From positions 434,001-498,000 of the forward strand of contig CACVBU010000674.1 in the NCBI GenBank assembly GCA_902728285.1: a DNA stretch of 64,000 bases, given 5' to 3'. The stretch's first letter is position 1. Each line of letters opens with the position of its first letter. This document shows, one piece after another, positions 46,578-57,069 of the stretch. The translations under genes and the position numbers were made by a program. The notes beneath the pieces were generated by a model. It ran no database searches. It worked only from the letters and a program-made list of their open reading frames with translations, and was not told where the DNA came from. Source of the DNA: Clytia hemisphaerica. Lineage: Eukaryota > Cnidaria > Hydrozoa > Leptothecata > Clytiidae.

Positions 46578-47209
46578 TAGATAAAAGACTTTTTTGAGAG
46601 GGGGCTCGCCTGGTAAAAGTTTTTATATTAAAAAAATGGACGTTATAGGACAACTCCCGAAATAGGTAAAAGCTTTGGAAATATCTGTTTTTCAAGATTT
46701 CTTCTATAACAATAGTTCAACAACCTAGTACGTACTAATATTGCAAAATATAAATATAACAAAATTACTAAGAAGCAAAAAAAATCAATTTAAACTGCAA
46801 ATATAGTCTGTTTTTTCGTTGACCTTTGCTTTTTATAAGATCATCCAAAATTTTTGATGCCTTCGGATGTTCTTCACTTTTTGAGTTTTAAGCCTATAAA
46901 TGTTCTTAACATATTCTTATTTTCACTATTTTGCACGGCTAAAATGGCTACAAACGGCCAAAAATGAACCCACTTTGGAGGGCTGTACCTTTTGATCTAA
47001 GAAAGATAGAAAAATCTGAAAATATGATTGTGCGAAGTTTCCGTTTTCAAGTTAAAAAAAATCTTCATTTTTAAAATTGTTAAAATTATCCACTTAAAGA
47101 TTAATGCAAGGTTTTTCTTTGAATCATATCTTTTCCCCTTCAAGAGAAATGTCTCAAACGTGCAGATTGCCAATTTTTTAGAACATTTGTATTGAAGTAT
47201 TGAGGCAAA

Positions 47210-47460
47210 CCGATCCAACATTTCATCCAACATGCCTTTTTTCTGATGTTGGATGAAATGTTGTTGGATTGGTTTGGTGGTACTTTTTTTCTTTATTTTT
47301 TGAATTTTAATTTTTTTCCAAGTCATGTCGGATGAAATGTTAGATCGGTTTGCCCCGGCCTTGATTTTTGCTTCATCCAACGCAAATTTTTCCATCAAAC
47401 ATTTCATCCGACATTGGAAAATCATGTTGGATGAAATGTTGGACTGGTTTGCCCTGGCCT
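47210..47460. mobile_element. TTGGATGAAATGTTGG-phrase element
   Basis: GGCAAACCGATCCAACATTT at the left and the complement of ATGTTGGACTGGTTTGCC at the right. TTGGATGAAATGTT or its complement occurs seven or eight times in 250 bp. The minus ORF 46997-47425 is this repeat translated. Confidence 0.65.
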
Positions 47461-48450
47461 TAATAGAAGTTTAGTTTCAATCACTCCTTCTAATAAGAAT
47501 TTAACAGGGCAGATTTCAGTCTACATAATGCCATGATAATGCAATAGGTGAAAGTTGTGACAGTGATATGAACAATGTAGCAAAGGCTAGTCGAGTAGCA
47601 TTAAGTAGGTTAAGACAGAAGAGATCTGAGAGCAACTACTAGATTTAGGTGTTATAACAAATAAATTAAAATCGTTTTTAAAAATGAAACTACAAAGGGA
47701 AATTCTGGGAAAATTCTTTAAGAAAAAAGTGAAAAATAAAAACTATACACGAAAAAAAATACACTATGAAGTTATCTTGCAGGCACTAAAATCATTTACA
47801 CGAGATTTTAAAAGTTCGAGGTTAATATCAAAATTATTCGGCAAGCACTTTTAATGATTGTTGTGTAAAGTAATTATTACTAATTATATATCGCCAAATA
47901 AAAAATGCATTGGTCTAAAAAATCTGCTCAAAAGTTTAATAAATGAACTGTAGAAAAATTCAAAATGAAAAAAAAAATGCAAAACTAATAATCATATATA
48001 AACAGAAGATAACTCGAGGATTGAATATGTGATTTTTTTGTCAACAGTAACTAGTAAAAAAAGAATTGTAAAACAAAAAGTTGGAGTTTACTTATAATAA
48101 TAATAAGAGAGAAAATAACAAAAATGCCTACAATATGTCCATTATTTACAAAAGAAATTATTTTCAATCAAATTGACAAAATTGGTAAAATTCAATCAAA
48201 AGAAATATTAAGAAATTATGGATATTGGGAAAAGTTTTTCAATAAAAAATAATTATTTTTCCCTTGTTGCCAATTGCTAGTAGGGCCTTCTGATATTTTT
48301 TTGCCCTTTTTAAAATTGTTACCTTCAATTCGAGAGTCAAAAGAAAATAAAAGCTCACTGAACTACAGTATATGATAGTTAAAATGATGCGAGTGCAATG
48401 TAGGATCTGTTATCTAAAAAGTGCTAAAATATTTCCTTGTTGTTGTATAA

Positions 48451-48672
48451 AGGCCGGTCGCCACTTGCGCGCGCTTCAATCGCACTTTTTCGAGCGAAGC
48501 TTCCATGCTATTGGTCAAAGAAAAATGAAGCAACTCCATTGGCGCGATCTGACGTAACGTTTGAAAAAAGTTTAAAGCGCGCGCTACATTTTTAAGACGT
48601 AATCTTTTTTCCAAGCAAAATGGATTAAAGCCAAAAAGTGCGATCGCAGCACGCGCAAGTGGAGAGCGGCCT
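48451..48672. mobile_element. Harbinger-like MITE AGGCCGGTCGCCACTTGCGC
   Basis: TAA at 48448-48450 and 48673-48675. The ends AGGCCGGTCGCCACTTGCGC and the complement of GCGCAAGTGGAGAGCGGCCT are inverted. 222 bp, next to the assembly gap. A degenerate AAAGGCCGGTCTCAACTTTC end occurs at 33017. Confidence 0.7.
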
Positions 48673-48678
48673 TAACAC

Positions 48679-49243
48679 NNNNNNNNNNNNNNNNNNNNNN
48701 NNNNNNNNNNNNNNNNNNNNNNNNNNNNNNNNNNNNNNNNNNNNNNNNNNNNNNNNNNNNNNNNNNNNNNNNNNNNNNNNNNNNNNNNNNNNNNNNNNNN
48801 NNNNNNNNNNNNNNNNNNNNNNNNNNNNNNNNNNNNNNNNNNNNNNNNNNNNNNNNNNNNNNNNNNNNNNNNNNNNNNNNNNNNNNNNNNNNNNNNNNNN
48901 NNNNNNNNNNNNNNNNNNNNNNNNNNNNNNNNNNNNNNNNNNNNNNNNNNNNNNNNNNNNNNNNNNNNNNNNNNNNNNNNNNNNNNNNNNNNNNNNNNNN
49001 NNNNNNNNNNNNNNNNNNNNNNNNNNNNNNNNNNNNNNNNNNNNNNNNNNNNNNNNNNNNNNNNNNNNNNNNNNNNNNNNNNNNNNNNNNNNNNNNNNNN
49101 NNNNNNNNNNNNNNNNNNNNNNNNNNNNNNNNNNNNNNNNNNNNNNNNNNNNNNNNNNNNNNNNNNNNNNNNNNNNNNNNNNNNNNNNNNNNNNNNNNNN
49201 NNNNNNNNNNNNNNNNNNNNNNNNNNNNNNNNNNNNNNNNNNN
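48679..49243. other. Assembly gap (N run)
   Basis: 565 undetermined bases. Apparent ORFs across it are meaningless. Confidence 1.
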
Positions 49244-49431
49244 TTTTTTCTCTTATCAATTAGCGGGGGGACGTCTATTCAAGAGACAAGAGGTAGTCAG
49301 ATTTCTAACTCAAGAAATTCAAGTTATAAGTCAAAGACTTTTAGCAAGAAAATAGAAAATTATTAAGTAGAAATTTCAAATTGAGATATCCCAACTTTGT
49401 AACAGGTTATAAGATTTAGAGGTTTCTCATA

Positions 49432-49646
49432 CACCTTTTTTTTATAAGAACAAACTATGTAAGAACAGAAGTCTTCGATGGCAAAAATGTTAAGAGTAAG
49501 TTAAGAACATTTTAAGGCTTTGCGGACTCGAAAACAGCCAATTTCTTAGGCAAATAGACAAAAATACATAAAAAATGGGGAAAGGAAGAACATGTTAAGA
49601 ACATTTTAAGGCTTCAAGAATTTTGAATGTTCATATAAAAAACGTG
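49432..49646. mobile_element. TA-flanked MITE, TAAGAACA phrase
   Basis: TA at 49430-49431 and 49647-49648, ends CACCTTTTTTTTATAAGAAC and AAAAAACGTG. TAAGAACA/GTTAAGAACAT recurs about seven times. A relative sharing AACAGAAG and GTTAAGAA blocks is inside the MULE-like element (about 13960-14555), there interrupted by the Harbinger-like MITE. Confidence 0.75.
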
Positions 49647-49710
49647 TATCAGGTATCTACAGAAAGAAAATCTCAAACTAACTACTCATCCCTTTCCGTC
49701 ATACCTGATA

Positions 49711-49862
49711 GTGTACGAAAGTAGAGACTTTATTATAAATTTTATTTAGTGTCCGAAAGTAGAGACTTTATTATAAATTTTATTTAGTGTCCGAAAGTAG
49801 AGACTTTATTATAAATTTTATTTAGTGTCCGAAAGTAGAGACTTTATTATAAATTTTATTTA
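49711..49862. repeat. 38-bp tandem repeat, four copies
   Basis: Unit starts GTGTCCGAAAGTAGAGACTT and ends TTTTATTTA; four near-identical copies. Confidence 0.95.
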
Positions 49863-50335
49863 GTTGAAGCTTGAATATAAATCATCATGATACCAACCTA
49901 AAGCCATCTCTTAGAAGGTGTTCCTTGCAATCGTCAGATGTTGAAAACTAAAAAAAGGAAACAGACTTTGTTTACATGGTTTTCTTTGCTTACATCCAGC
50001 TCAACTGAAAAGGTTCAATTTAAATTTGGCTGATAAATCTCAAGTGTTGTACAAAGTAAAGAGTAGAGCAATCTAAGAAAGACTTTGTTAAATACTAAAG
50101 ATTTACAAAGTTGGTCATTCATAGTTTCATTATATCAAATTCACGTAAAATAGAATATAGAATAACCTGTCATCATCATTGCTCGACCACAGTCGAGACT
50201 ATTTACCCTGTATCTACAGACCCTATTAGTATTTTGTATATACCCTGTATTTAGTAGCAGCAGATCTGGGTTGTTTGAAGAGAACGACTTCATCGTCCGT
50301 TTCTGCTTCTGTCTTCAAACTGATGTAATCGAATT

Positions 50336-51090
50336 CATCTTCATCGCTGAAAAGTTTTCAAAAATTAATTATTATTTCATCTTCGTCGCTGAAAAGTTTT
50401 CAAAAATCAATTATTATTTCATCTTCGTCGCTGAAAAGTTTTCAAAAATCAATTATTATTTCATCTTCATCACTGAAAAGTTTTCAAAAATCAATTATTA
50501 TTTCATCTTCATCGCTGAAAAGTTTTCAAAAATCAATTATTATTTCATCTTCGTCGCTGAAAAGTTTTATAAAAAATCAATTATTATTTCATCTTCATCA
50601 CTGAAAAGTTTTCAAAAATCAATTATTATTTCATCTTCGTCGCTGAAAAGTTTTCAAAAATCAATTATTATTTCATTTTCATCACTGAAAAGTTTTCAAA
50701 AATCAATCATTATTTCATCTTCATCACTGAAAAGTTTTCAAAAATCAATCATTATTTCATCTTCATCGCTGAAAAGTTTTCAAAAATCAATTATTATTTC
50801 ATCTTCGTCGCTGAAAAGTTTTCAAAAATCAATTATTATTTCATCTTCATCACTGAAAAGTTTTCAAAATCAATTATTATTTCATCTTCATCGCTGAAAG
50901 TTTTCAAAATCAATTAATTATTCATTTCGTCCCGCTGAAAAGTTTTCAAAAATCAATTATTATTTCATCTTCATCGCTGAAAAGTTTTCAAAAATCAATC
51001 ATTATTTCATCTTCATCGCTGAAAAGTTTTCAAAAATCAATCATTATTTCATCTTCATCACTGAAAAGTTTTCAAAAATCAATTATTATT
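50336..51090. repeat. 42-bp minisatellite, about 18 copies
   Basis: Unit CATCTTCRTCGCTGAAAAGT followed by a TTTCAAAAATCAATTATTATTT tail. The 42-bp period is a multiple of three, so a long ORF (50271-50897) runs through it. There is no start context, splice support or domain, and indels after 50860 break the frame, so I do not call a gene. Confidence 0.9.
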
Positions 51091-51329
51091 TTTTAGCAGT
51101 ATGTGTTTGAAACGTGAAAGCCAAATACGCTCATAGGACTGGACCTAGGATTAGTACGTAGTACGTTTGCTACCGCAGTCGAGGGCGACCCGAAGGCTCC
51201 CTTTTCCTATAGGTGTCTACCCAAAGGTAGGGGAGGGCGCCACTCCTTTCCCTGGATTTCTCCACTTACACTTGATCCGTCTCTTTAGTTGCTGAGCATC
51301 AAGCAGAGAGGCATCAAGTACTATTTTGG

Positions 51330-51420
51330 GAATCTTTGGTATGACCCAGCTGGGGATCGAACCCACAACCTTGCGCACCGTAGCTGGATGCTCTACCTTT
51401 ATGCTACGGTTACTGGACCT
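51330..51420 (-). repeat. tRNA-derived SINE-like sequence
   Basis: On the minus strand an A-box-like TAGCATAAAGG (51396-51406) is followed by a B box GGTTCGATCC (51354-51363), with GTAGAGC after the A box, the arrangement of RNA polymerase III promoters in tRNA-derived SINEs. Cloverleaf pairing is poor, so it is not an intact tRNA. Confidence 0.6.
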
Positions 51421-51846
51421 AGGATTACTGCAAGTCATGCAGGCTTGCTTGCATCTCGATCCCAAATAAAGAAAATAAGAAATCGAGGGTGGCAAACATT
51501 TTCTTAATTGGGGCGAAGGAAGACATTCCGAATTTATAAATATTTATAAATTAAAATAAAATGTAGTTAACTTTTTTTGTAATTTTCGAATTTTGATTTA
51601 CCCTACCATTCCTCAAAATTAGTTATATCCAAAATTCAAAAGTTACGTTACACGCCAAAATAAATTCTCGCCAATTTTTTTTTACAATTTTTTCTACTTC
51701 CCAAAAATCAGTTTCCTTAAGGAAGGTTAATATCCAATCCCTGTAAACAGTGTTAAAGCAAAGTTTTTCATATCAAATGGAAAATAGACTGAACTTGACA
51801 AACGACAAATTTGCACAGATTTTCAATATTTTATTACTAGATTTTT

Positions 51847-53346
51847 CTAAACTCCAAATGCAGAAAAGTCTCTATTTATATTTTGGGAGAAATCTGTCTT
51901 AGATTGAAACTGTGAACACTGTGTAAAAGCTAAAGGTGAACTAATTTTGTATCCTATAGAAGGTTCTAACTTTTCTTTGGAGAACGAAAAATTAAGAATA
52001 TATTTAAAGATAAACCTGTTTTCTATTGAAACTAAAGGAGTTTGCTCTTCAGTTGAGAGGTTCTTCTTCCCAGTGTACCTGAAATACAGAAACAATCATT
52101 TCTGTTCTCAACGTTCAAGCTATGTACAGTGTGTTCCGAAAAAATCAGACAAATTTTTATATAATTAAAGTAAAACTCATATCTTAATTCGGCTTAGAAC
52201 GATTTAAATGAGATTAAAATTCTCTTTTCAGTCGATAGAATTTCAATTCACAAGATAATTGAATAGGTCTATGAGATCGAAATATTAAGTATACAAGTCC
52301 CCATAAATCATGAGGATCTTACTTTATACAAAAATTTGTTCCCTTTTTTGGGACACACTGAAGGGCATCAAGACTTACAAGGTAAGTCATGAGCCATTCT
52401 CTTGTGTTTTTAGCATCAAATTAAGATTTGAATTCAGAATTTTCATACTCTATTTCTTATACTTTTATCAACGCTCTTCTCAAAATGTTTGCTTCAATAT
52501 TGAGAAAAATCAATGTAGAAAGATGAGAGAAAATCAAATTTACTTACAGATCTTTGGAAGAGTATGCTTTGGTTTGCCTTGACTTCTGAAGTTGCTTTGC
52601 TGAATAAATGTGAGAAAAGTAATTTAAAATCAACATCTTAAACGATAAATTTAACCCATTAGTTCTTCATTCACAATCTCAAATTAAGTGTCTGAGAAAA
52701 CTAATCTTTCTTTACTTTGCTATATCTTAAAATTTAGAGATTGGCCCTTTCCTCTTCTAGATAGGATCTTTTTCCACTACAAGGAAGGGCCAAGGTTACA
52801 ATTTTAAGTTAGAAAAAACATACTAGTCTCAGAGGCGGAAATCCATCTGAATTGGAAGAAGTTCGAACACTGATTGAAAGAAAACTGCTTACCAAGTTTT
52901 TGTTGGAGCTGTGAAGGATTATGTAGTTTCTTGATCAGGGGAGAATTTTTACCATCATCCTTTGAAAGAGATAAAATTTCTTTTTAGCATAAACACAACC
53001 ACACCTTAAATTTTTAAACATTTTCTTTCTAATATAATTGTATATGATAAAGTAAGAGTTAATGTATTTTCATCTAAACGACACTCTGCTTATAAGAATT
53101 TTTTTTTAATTGCGAACTGTTGTGAATTACCTTTTCAGATTTTTTTACAGAATTTGCAAGAATTACAGAAATGTCTTTAATGGGCTGAAAATTTGGGAGA
53201 AAAAATGAATTAACAGATGAAGAACTTACCACTCCATTGCTTTCATGTGTAGCAATTTTTGCCACAGAGCTGTTTTTGGAGGTTGTCGCAGCCGTTGTTA
53301 ATAATGATGTGACACTCATCAATAGAAGTTTAAATACACACAACAA
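51847..53346 (-). CDS. Small secreted protein, seven exons (predicted)
   Basis: Seven exons on the minus strand join in phase: 53346-53230, 53184-53131, 52959-52893, 52846-52824, 52599-52548, 52357-52330, 52078-51847, total 573 bp, 190 residues. All use GT..AG (donors GTAAGT, GTAATT, GTAAGC, GTATGT, GTAAGT, GTATAA). The product begins MLCVFKLLLMSVTSLLTTAA, a convincing signal peptide, and then is Ser/Lys-rich with few cysteines and no recognised domain. A poly(A) signal (TTTATT on plus, 51830-51835) lies 12 bp beyond the stop. Exons 23, 28, 52 and 54 bp long explain why no ORF finder reports it. Exon six is the weakest, since it overlaps an inverted repeat (52130-52357). Confidence 0.55.
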
Positions 53347-53739
53347 TAACGCATCAAAACTAGAAGAACTTGATTTTATGTCATTGTAAACTATGTTAGA
53401 TATTGTTATATCTTATTGATTTTTCATTTGTTTTCTAAAACAAAGAAATGAAATAAGGTTAAGCTCACTAAAAACTGTGGGACCAGATAAGAAACTTGTG
53501 GTCAAATACAAAAGTACCGGTTGACCCACAAAAAAGTATAAGAGTTTGGAGGTTAACTGTGTCTGAAAAAAATTGAATTTTAACTAAATTCTCTTTTCAT
53601 GGTAGAGAGGAAAGGCAAACTTAAATTTTGATGTATCATTTTTTAATTTTGGAAAAGTAGTTATTGAGATATGGAGGTATAACGTCAAAAGTCATTATAA
53701 AAAACAGTCAAAAACGTCAAAAATGTCAAAAAAGACTTT

Positions 53740-54080
53740 TTTGCAAAAGTTCTAGGAATGAAAATAAAGGTATAAATGATAATTAAATACTATCCACTGA
53801 TGATCTTTGAAGTTTTTTACCCTTGCAGAGCTCGCGGGCATTCTGCGAGCGTTATGGGCTCAATCCTGCCTTGGACTGCTCTAAAATGGTAGACTTAGCT
53901 GTGAAAGATAATTTCAATGGAAGTTGTTGGAATGTTTACAAGGCTCAGAAAATCATTTGTTTTATTGTCAATGATGACAGTGCCGTTATAAATTTTGTTA
54001 GATCTGACACATCGTCAACTGTTCTAACTTGGAACTGTCTGACAAACATGGGACCGCAATTCGGGCCACCATTTCCATAG
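53740..54080 (+). repeat. Duplicated segment with a short ORF, copy 1
   Basis: AAAAGTTCTAGGAATGAAAA through ACTATCCACTGATGATC, CTGCGAGCG, AAAATGGTAGACTT and TTGTCAATGATGACAGTGC also occur at 60920-61250. The 85-codon ORF (53823-54080) contains [20 protein letters not shown]; its partner is broken by stops. It may be a decayed exon or repeat; function unknown. Confidence 0.5.
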
Positions 54081-54085
54081 GTTCA

Positions 54086-54505
54086 GCCCCCCCTTATTTT
54101 TGGGGGGGGGCTAAGAAATATTTTGGCCTTTAAAGAGCCTGGGGGCTAAAATTACCAAAATATTTGGGGGGACCTAGATTGTTGGGGGGAGCCTAGATGA
54201 TCTGACTGAGACTCTGGGGGCTGTTCAGCTAAATTCAAAAGATATCTTATCTTACTATTAAATCAAATATAAAAAGCAAAAGACTTGTACACATAAATAT
54301 TAAAACAAGTAAAATTTAGTTTTCATTTATCAGTACTCGCATATATTTTTTATTGACTTCTCTCTACGGGGGCGGGAGAACAATGTTTTTGTTTTTGTTT
54401 ATCTTGGGACCTGAAGTGTTAGGGGACCTAGCACAAAGCAATTTTTTGGGGGGAGCTAAATTGTTGGGGGGACCTTACTTTGTTGGGGGGAGCTAGAAAC
54501 CTGGC
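54086..54505. repeat. TTGGGGGGANCTA-phrase region
   Basis: TTGGGGGGACCTAG, TTGGGGGGAGCTAAATTG and variants occur about eight times between GGTTCAGCCCCCC and AGCTAGAAACCTGGCTGAA. Exact termini are unclear. Non-coding. Confidence 0.55.
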
Positions 54506-54794
54506 TGAAGCTATGATTTCACTGAATCTCCAAAGTCATTTGATTTGAGTTAATGAATGGCTTATTAAAAAATACAAGATTTCTCTTTTGCACTGAGTTA
54601 CCATGACATTTTATGATTGATAAACTTGGTGGAGTTATCAAAACAAATTTTTTGTCAAAGAGATTTAACAGTACTGTAAGTGAATAGAATAGAATATATC
54701 AACAGCCCTATGTTTCAAACAATCGTCCCAAGTTATAGAGCAGTTGACGGTAGTATTGATGTTTGTAAGTGTACTTTATAGTTTGGATTCCCAT

Positions 54795-55605
54795 AGACCT
54801 TTTTTCAAAGAGGCCACCCTGTTGAATAAACGACCCACGGCATGGCCCGAACATGTTCGGGCCTGTTTGGACCATGCTCGGGCCACAAAATAGTATTATT
54901 GAATCGGCCCGAACATTTTGTTCGAACCATGTTCGGGCCATGTATAGTAGAATTTAGTTTTATTTACCTTTCCTGGTTTATCATCATCCATTGTTAAATA
55001 TTTTCATTAGACAAATTCAAAGTTCCAAATACCAGTTAGATTCACAAAGTTGTATAACAGTACAAAAAACGATACAGAAAAATTCTGCTTCGAATAGGAG
55101 AAGACCACGAGAAAAGGGAACGGGATAAAGAATAAAAAGAAGACCATATTATGTAAGATTCAAATCATTCTTTTTATTTTTCCTAACTTAATTGGAAAAT
55201 AGATGATTAACTTTTATATTTGAACAATATATATTTGAATGAATAAAGATGAAGATTTTTAAATTTGTTTGCTAAAATAAGGAATTTAAAATATAAATAT
55301 TGGGTCCTGAAATTACACGCGCGATCGTAGCAAGTTTTTGAAAATCTGACCCGAACATGGTCCGAAACTGCGCGGGCCACGCGCGGGCCATTTTTAAAAA
55401 GTATTAATCAAGAGGCCTGAACATGTTTGGGCCATGCCATGGGTCGTTTGAATAATTATGTAGTCCAGCAGAAAAACAATGATAAAACCATGCATAATTA
55501 TTACAATATGCATGATACAGTAATTATGCACGGCTCTATCATTGTTTTTATTGCTGGACTACATAATTATTCAACAGGACGTCCTCTTTGAAAAAAGGTC
55601 TATTG
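54795..55605. repeat. Palindromic element split by a phrase element
   Basis: The left arm ATAGACCTTTTTTCAAAGAGG..CCCTGTTGAATAA and the right arm TTATTCAACAGG..CCTCTTTGAAAAAAGGTCTAT are complements, meeting at a TAATTATGCA-rich centre near 55503. The left arm is interrupted at 54830-55447. Confidence 0.75.
54830..55447. mobile_element. GGCCCGAACATG-phrase element with 8-bp target duplication
   Basis: TTGAATAA is duplicated at 54822-54829 and 55448-55455; the opposite arm of the host palindrome (55560-55575) preserves the empty site. The ends ACGACCCACGGCATGGCCCG and the complement of CATGGCCCAAACATG..GGGTCGT are inverted. GGCCCGAACATG-type boxes occur about eight times. 618 bp. 8 bp fits hAT-like insertion. 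Confidence 0.85.
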
Positions 55606-55918
55606 AAGAATCAGATTCTAGTTTTCATGTTATTAGATGCTGTTTTAGAGTTTTTAGAGCTCCTACTTTTGAAAATATGAAAAATAGGACAAATACAATT
55701 TACCTCTTGAAAAATCCAAGCTTAAACCCCCAAGTCAAGTTTCTTGATGTGATACCCTTTTTCCCTCCTCAAACTCTTCTTACGCATTATAATACTTAAT
55801 ATATCTGGATTAAAATGGGATAGGTTGGCAAACGATATCATACTCCAGGATGCATCGTCTCTTATTTTCTCCCCTATTTTCTACTTTCCTATCTTCTATC
55901 TTGATTTTCTATCTTTCT

Positions 55919-56291
55919 CAGTCAGGCACATCCTGGCAAATGAACGGGGTGAGCATTTGCATGGGGTATTCGTCACCCAGTGTAAATGAGATAGGACAAC
56001 TCAGGCTAAAAGCGTGAAAATGAATAAAAATGAACTTCAAACTGAAAAAGGGAAAAAAGGAAGAAAACTGGGAACTTTATTTTTTCGTTAAAAGTTTCTT
56101 CAATCTTCGAAGACCCATGGAAAAAAAATTTCATCTATGCAGTTCTTTGAAATGAAGCAAAATATTTCCAACCAGGTTCAATTAAACTGAGTATTCGGCG
56201 CTATTACGTCACTTTCGTTTTCGACCCCGTTCATTTGCCAATGGTCGCAAGTGAAAAATACCCCGTTCATTTGCCAGGATGTGCCTGACTG
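55919..56291. mobile_element. Nested element CAGTCAGGCACATCCTGG, 5-bp duplication
   Basis: TTTCT on both sides (55914-55918, 56292-56296). Terminal repeat of 31 bp, exact: CAGTCAGGCACATCCTGGCA at the left, complement at the right. 373 bp. The assignment of a 5-bp duplication depends on where the palindromic ends are placed. Confidence 0.65.
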
Positions 56292-56356
56292 TTTCTCAAG
56301 TGTTTCTAACTGTTTTCTAAGTATTTTTCTGAAATTTGCCCGTACCGGTTAAACAG

Positions 56357-56441
56357 GTCTCCGACCCTGGCTTGAACCACCAAATGCAAGCAACAACCTT
56401 GGTTTACAAACCCAACGCTTAACCGCTTACGCCAACGAGAC
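56357..56441 (-). tRNA. tRNA-like sequence (pseudo-tRNA or SINE head)
   Basis: The 85-nt minus strand begins GTCTCGTTGGCGTAAGCGGT and ends GGTTCAAGCC...GGAGAC. An A box (TGGCGTAAGCGG), a B box (GGTTCAAGCC), a 5-bp acceptor-like pairing GTCTC/GAGAC and a length typical of long-variable-arm tRNAs are visible. T-stem pairing is weak and it sits inside a transposon, so a functional tRNA is unlikely. Confidence 0.4.
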
Positions 56442-57069
56442 ACGGCAAAAACCCGTCATTCACAAATAATTATAGCGTGTAATTTACAGACTTTAATTAA
56501 GAAAGCTCCCAACCCTACCAGTGCCCCTACAAGGATCCCTACGGGATCCTAAGTTAAGTCACAACACAGGGTACGAATGCCCCTAAGAAGGCCTTCGGCC
56601 TTATATTATGACTCTCGAGCCCCAACCCTAACACTAACTGATAATAACCGAACCCCCGTCTAGGTCCGCGGATTGAAAAATTTTACTTGCATCCTGGAGT
56701 ATGATATCGTCTGCCAACCAATGGGATAAGCCTGTCATTTTTGTATTTGTTGTCTGATTGTTATATGACTCATGATTGAATTTTGACCTAATTTCCATGC
56801 TGCCTGATTGATGATTGAATGATGATGATGATAGACACTAGGTACAAGTTCCTGGATCCCCACTTTCCTTGTACACTGCAGACACTGTGACACACACTTT
56901 CATGACTTTTGTCAAACTTTTGACTTTTATGAAAAATTTCAAAATGACAACTCAAGAAGATAATGACACGTCTAATGTAAAACAGGCTTTAAGATAGATC
57001 TTCGTGTGAAGCAAGCCTTCTAATTTTCGTGATTTCGTGATTCTTTTACACTGAACCATAACAAACAAA

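Larger units (their letters stand above)
42888..46624. repeat. Tandem segmental duplication, unit B
   Basis: Paralogue of unit A (37059-42633); both end near GGGGGCTCGCCTGGTAAAAG (42609 and 46600). Unit B carries private insertions: the poly-G element at 44172-44494 and the full-length P-type MITE at 45728-46027. Confidence 0.8.
55823..56719. mobile_element. Non-autonomous element with 9-bp target duplication
   Basis: AATGGGATA at 55814-55822 and 56720-56728. The 32-bp termini begin GGTTGGCAAACGATATCATA and end with the complement (one mismatch). It contains a nested element (55919-56291) and a tRNA-like sequence. MULE-like by duplication size. No transposase. Confidence 0.8.

Noticed and set aside
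48638..49366. 242-residue ORF and opposite 195-residue ORF
   Set aside because: Almost entirely undetermined bases of the assembly gap.
50336..51090. CRISPR-like array of regularly spaced repeats
   Set aside because: Repeats are directly contiguous 42-bp units without unique spacers, in a eukaryotic genome; it is a minisatellite.
52130..52357. Clean Tc1/mariner MITE from CAGTGTGTTCC/GGGACACACTG ends
   Set aside because: Inverted ends are visible but TA is absent on the right side and the segment may contain exon six of a predicted gene; left unassigned.
54086..54505. G-rich region as a G-quadruplex regulatory element
   Set aside because: G runs are part of a reiterated transposon phrase; no gene-proximal context supports regulation.
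56357..56441. Functional tRNA gene
   Set aside because: T-stem pairing is poor and the sequence is within a transposon; kept only as a tRNA-like feature.
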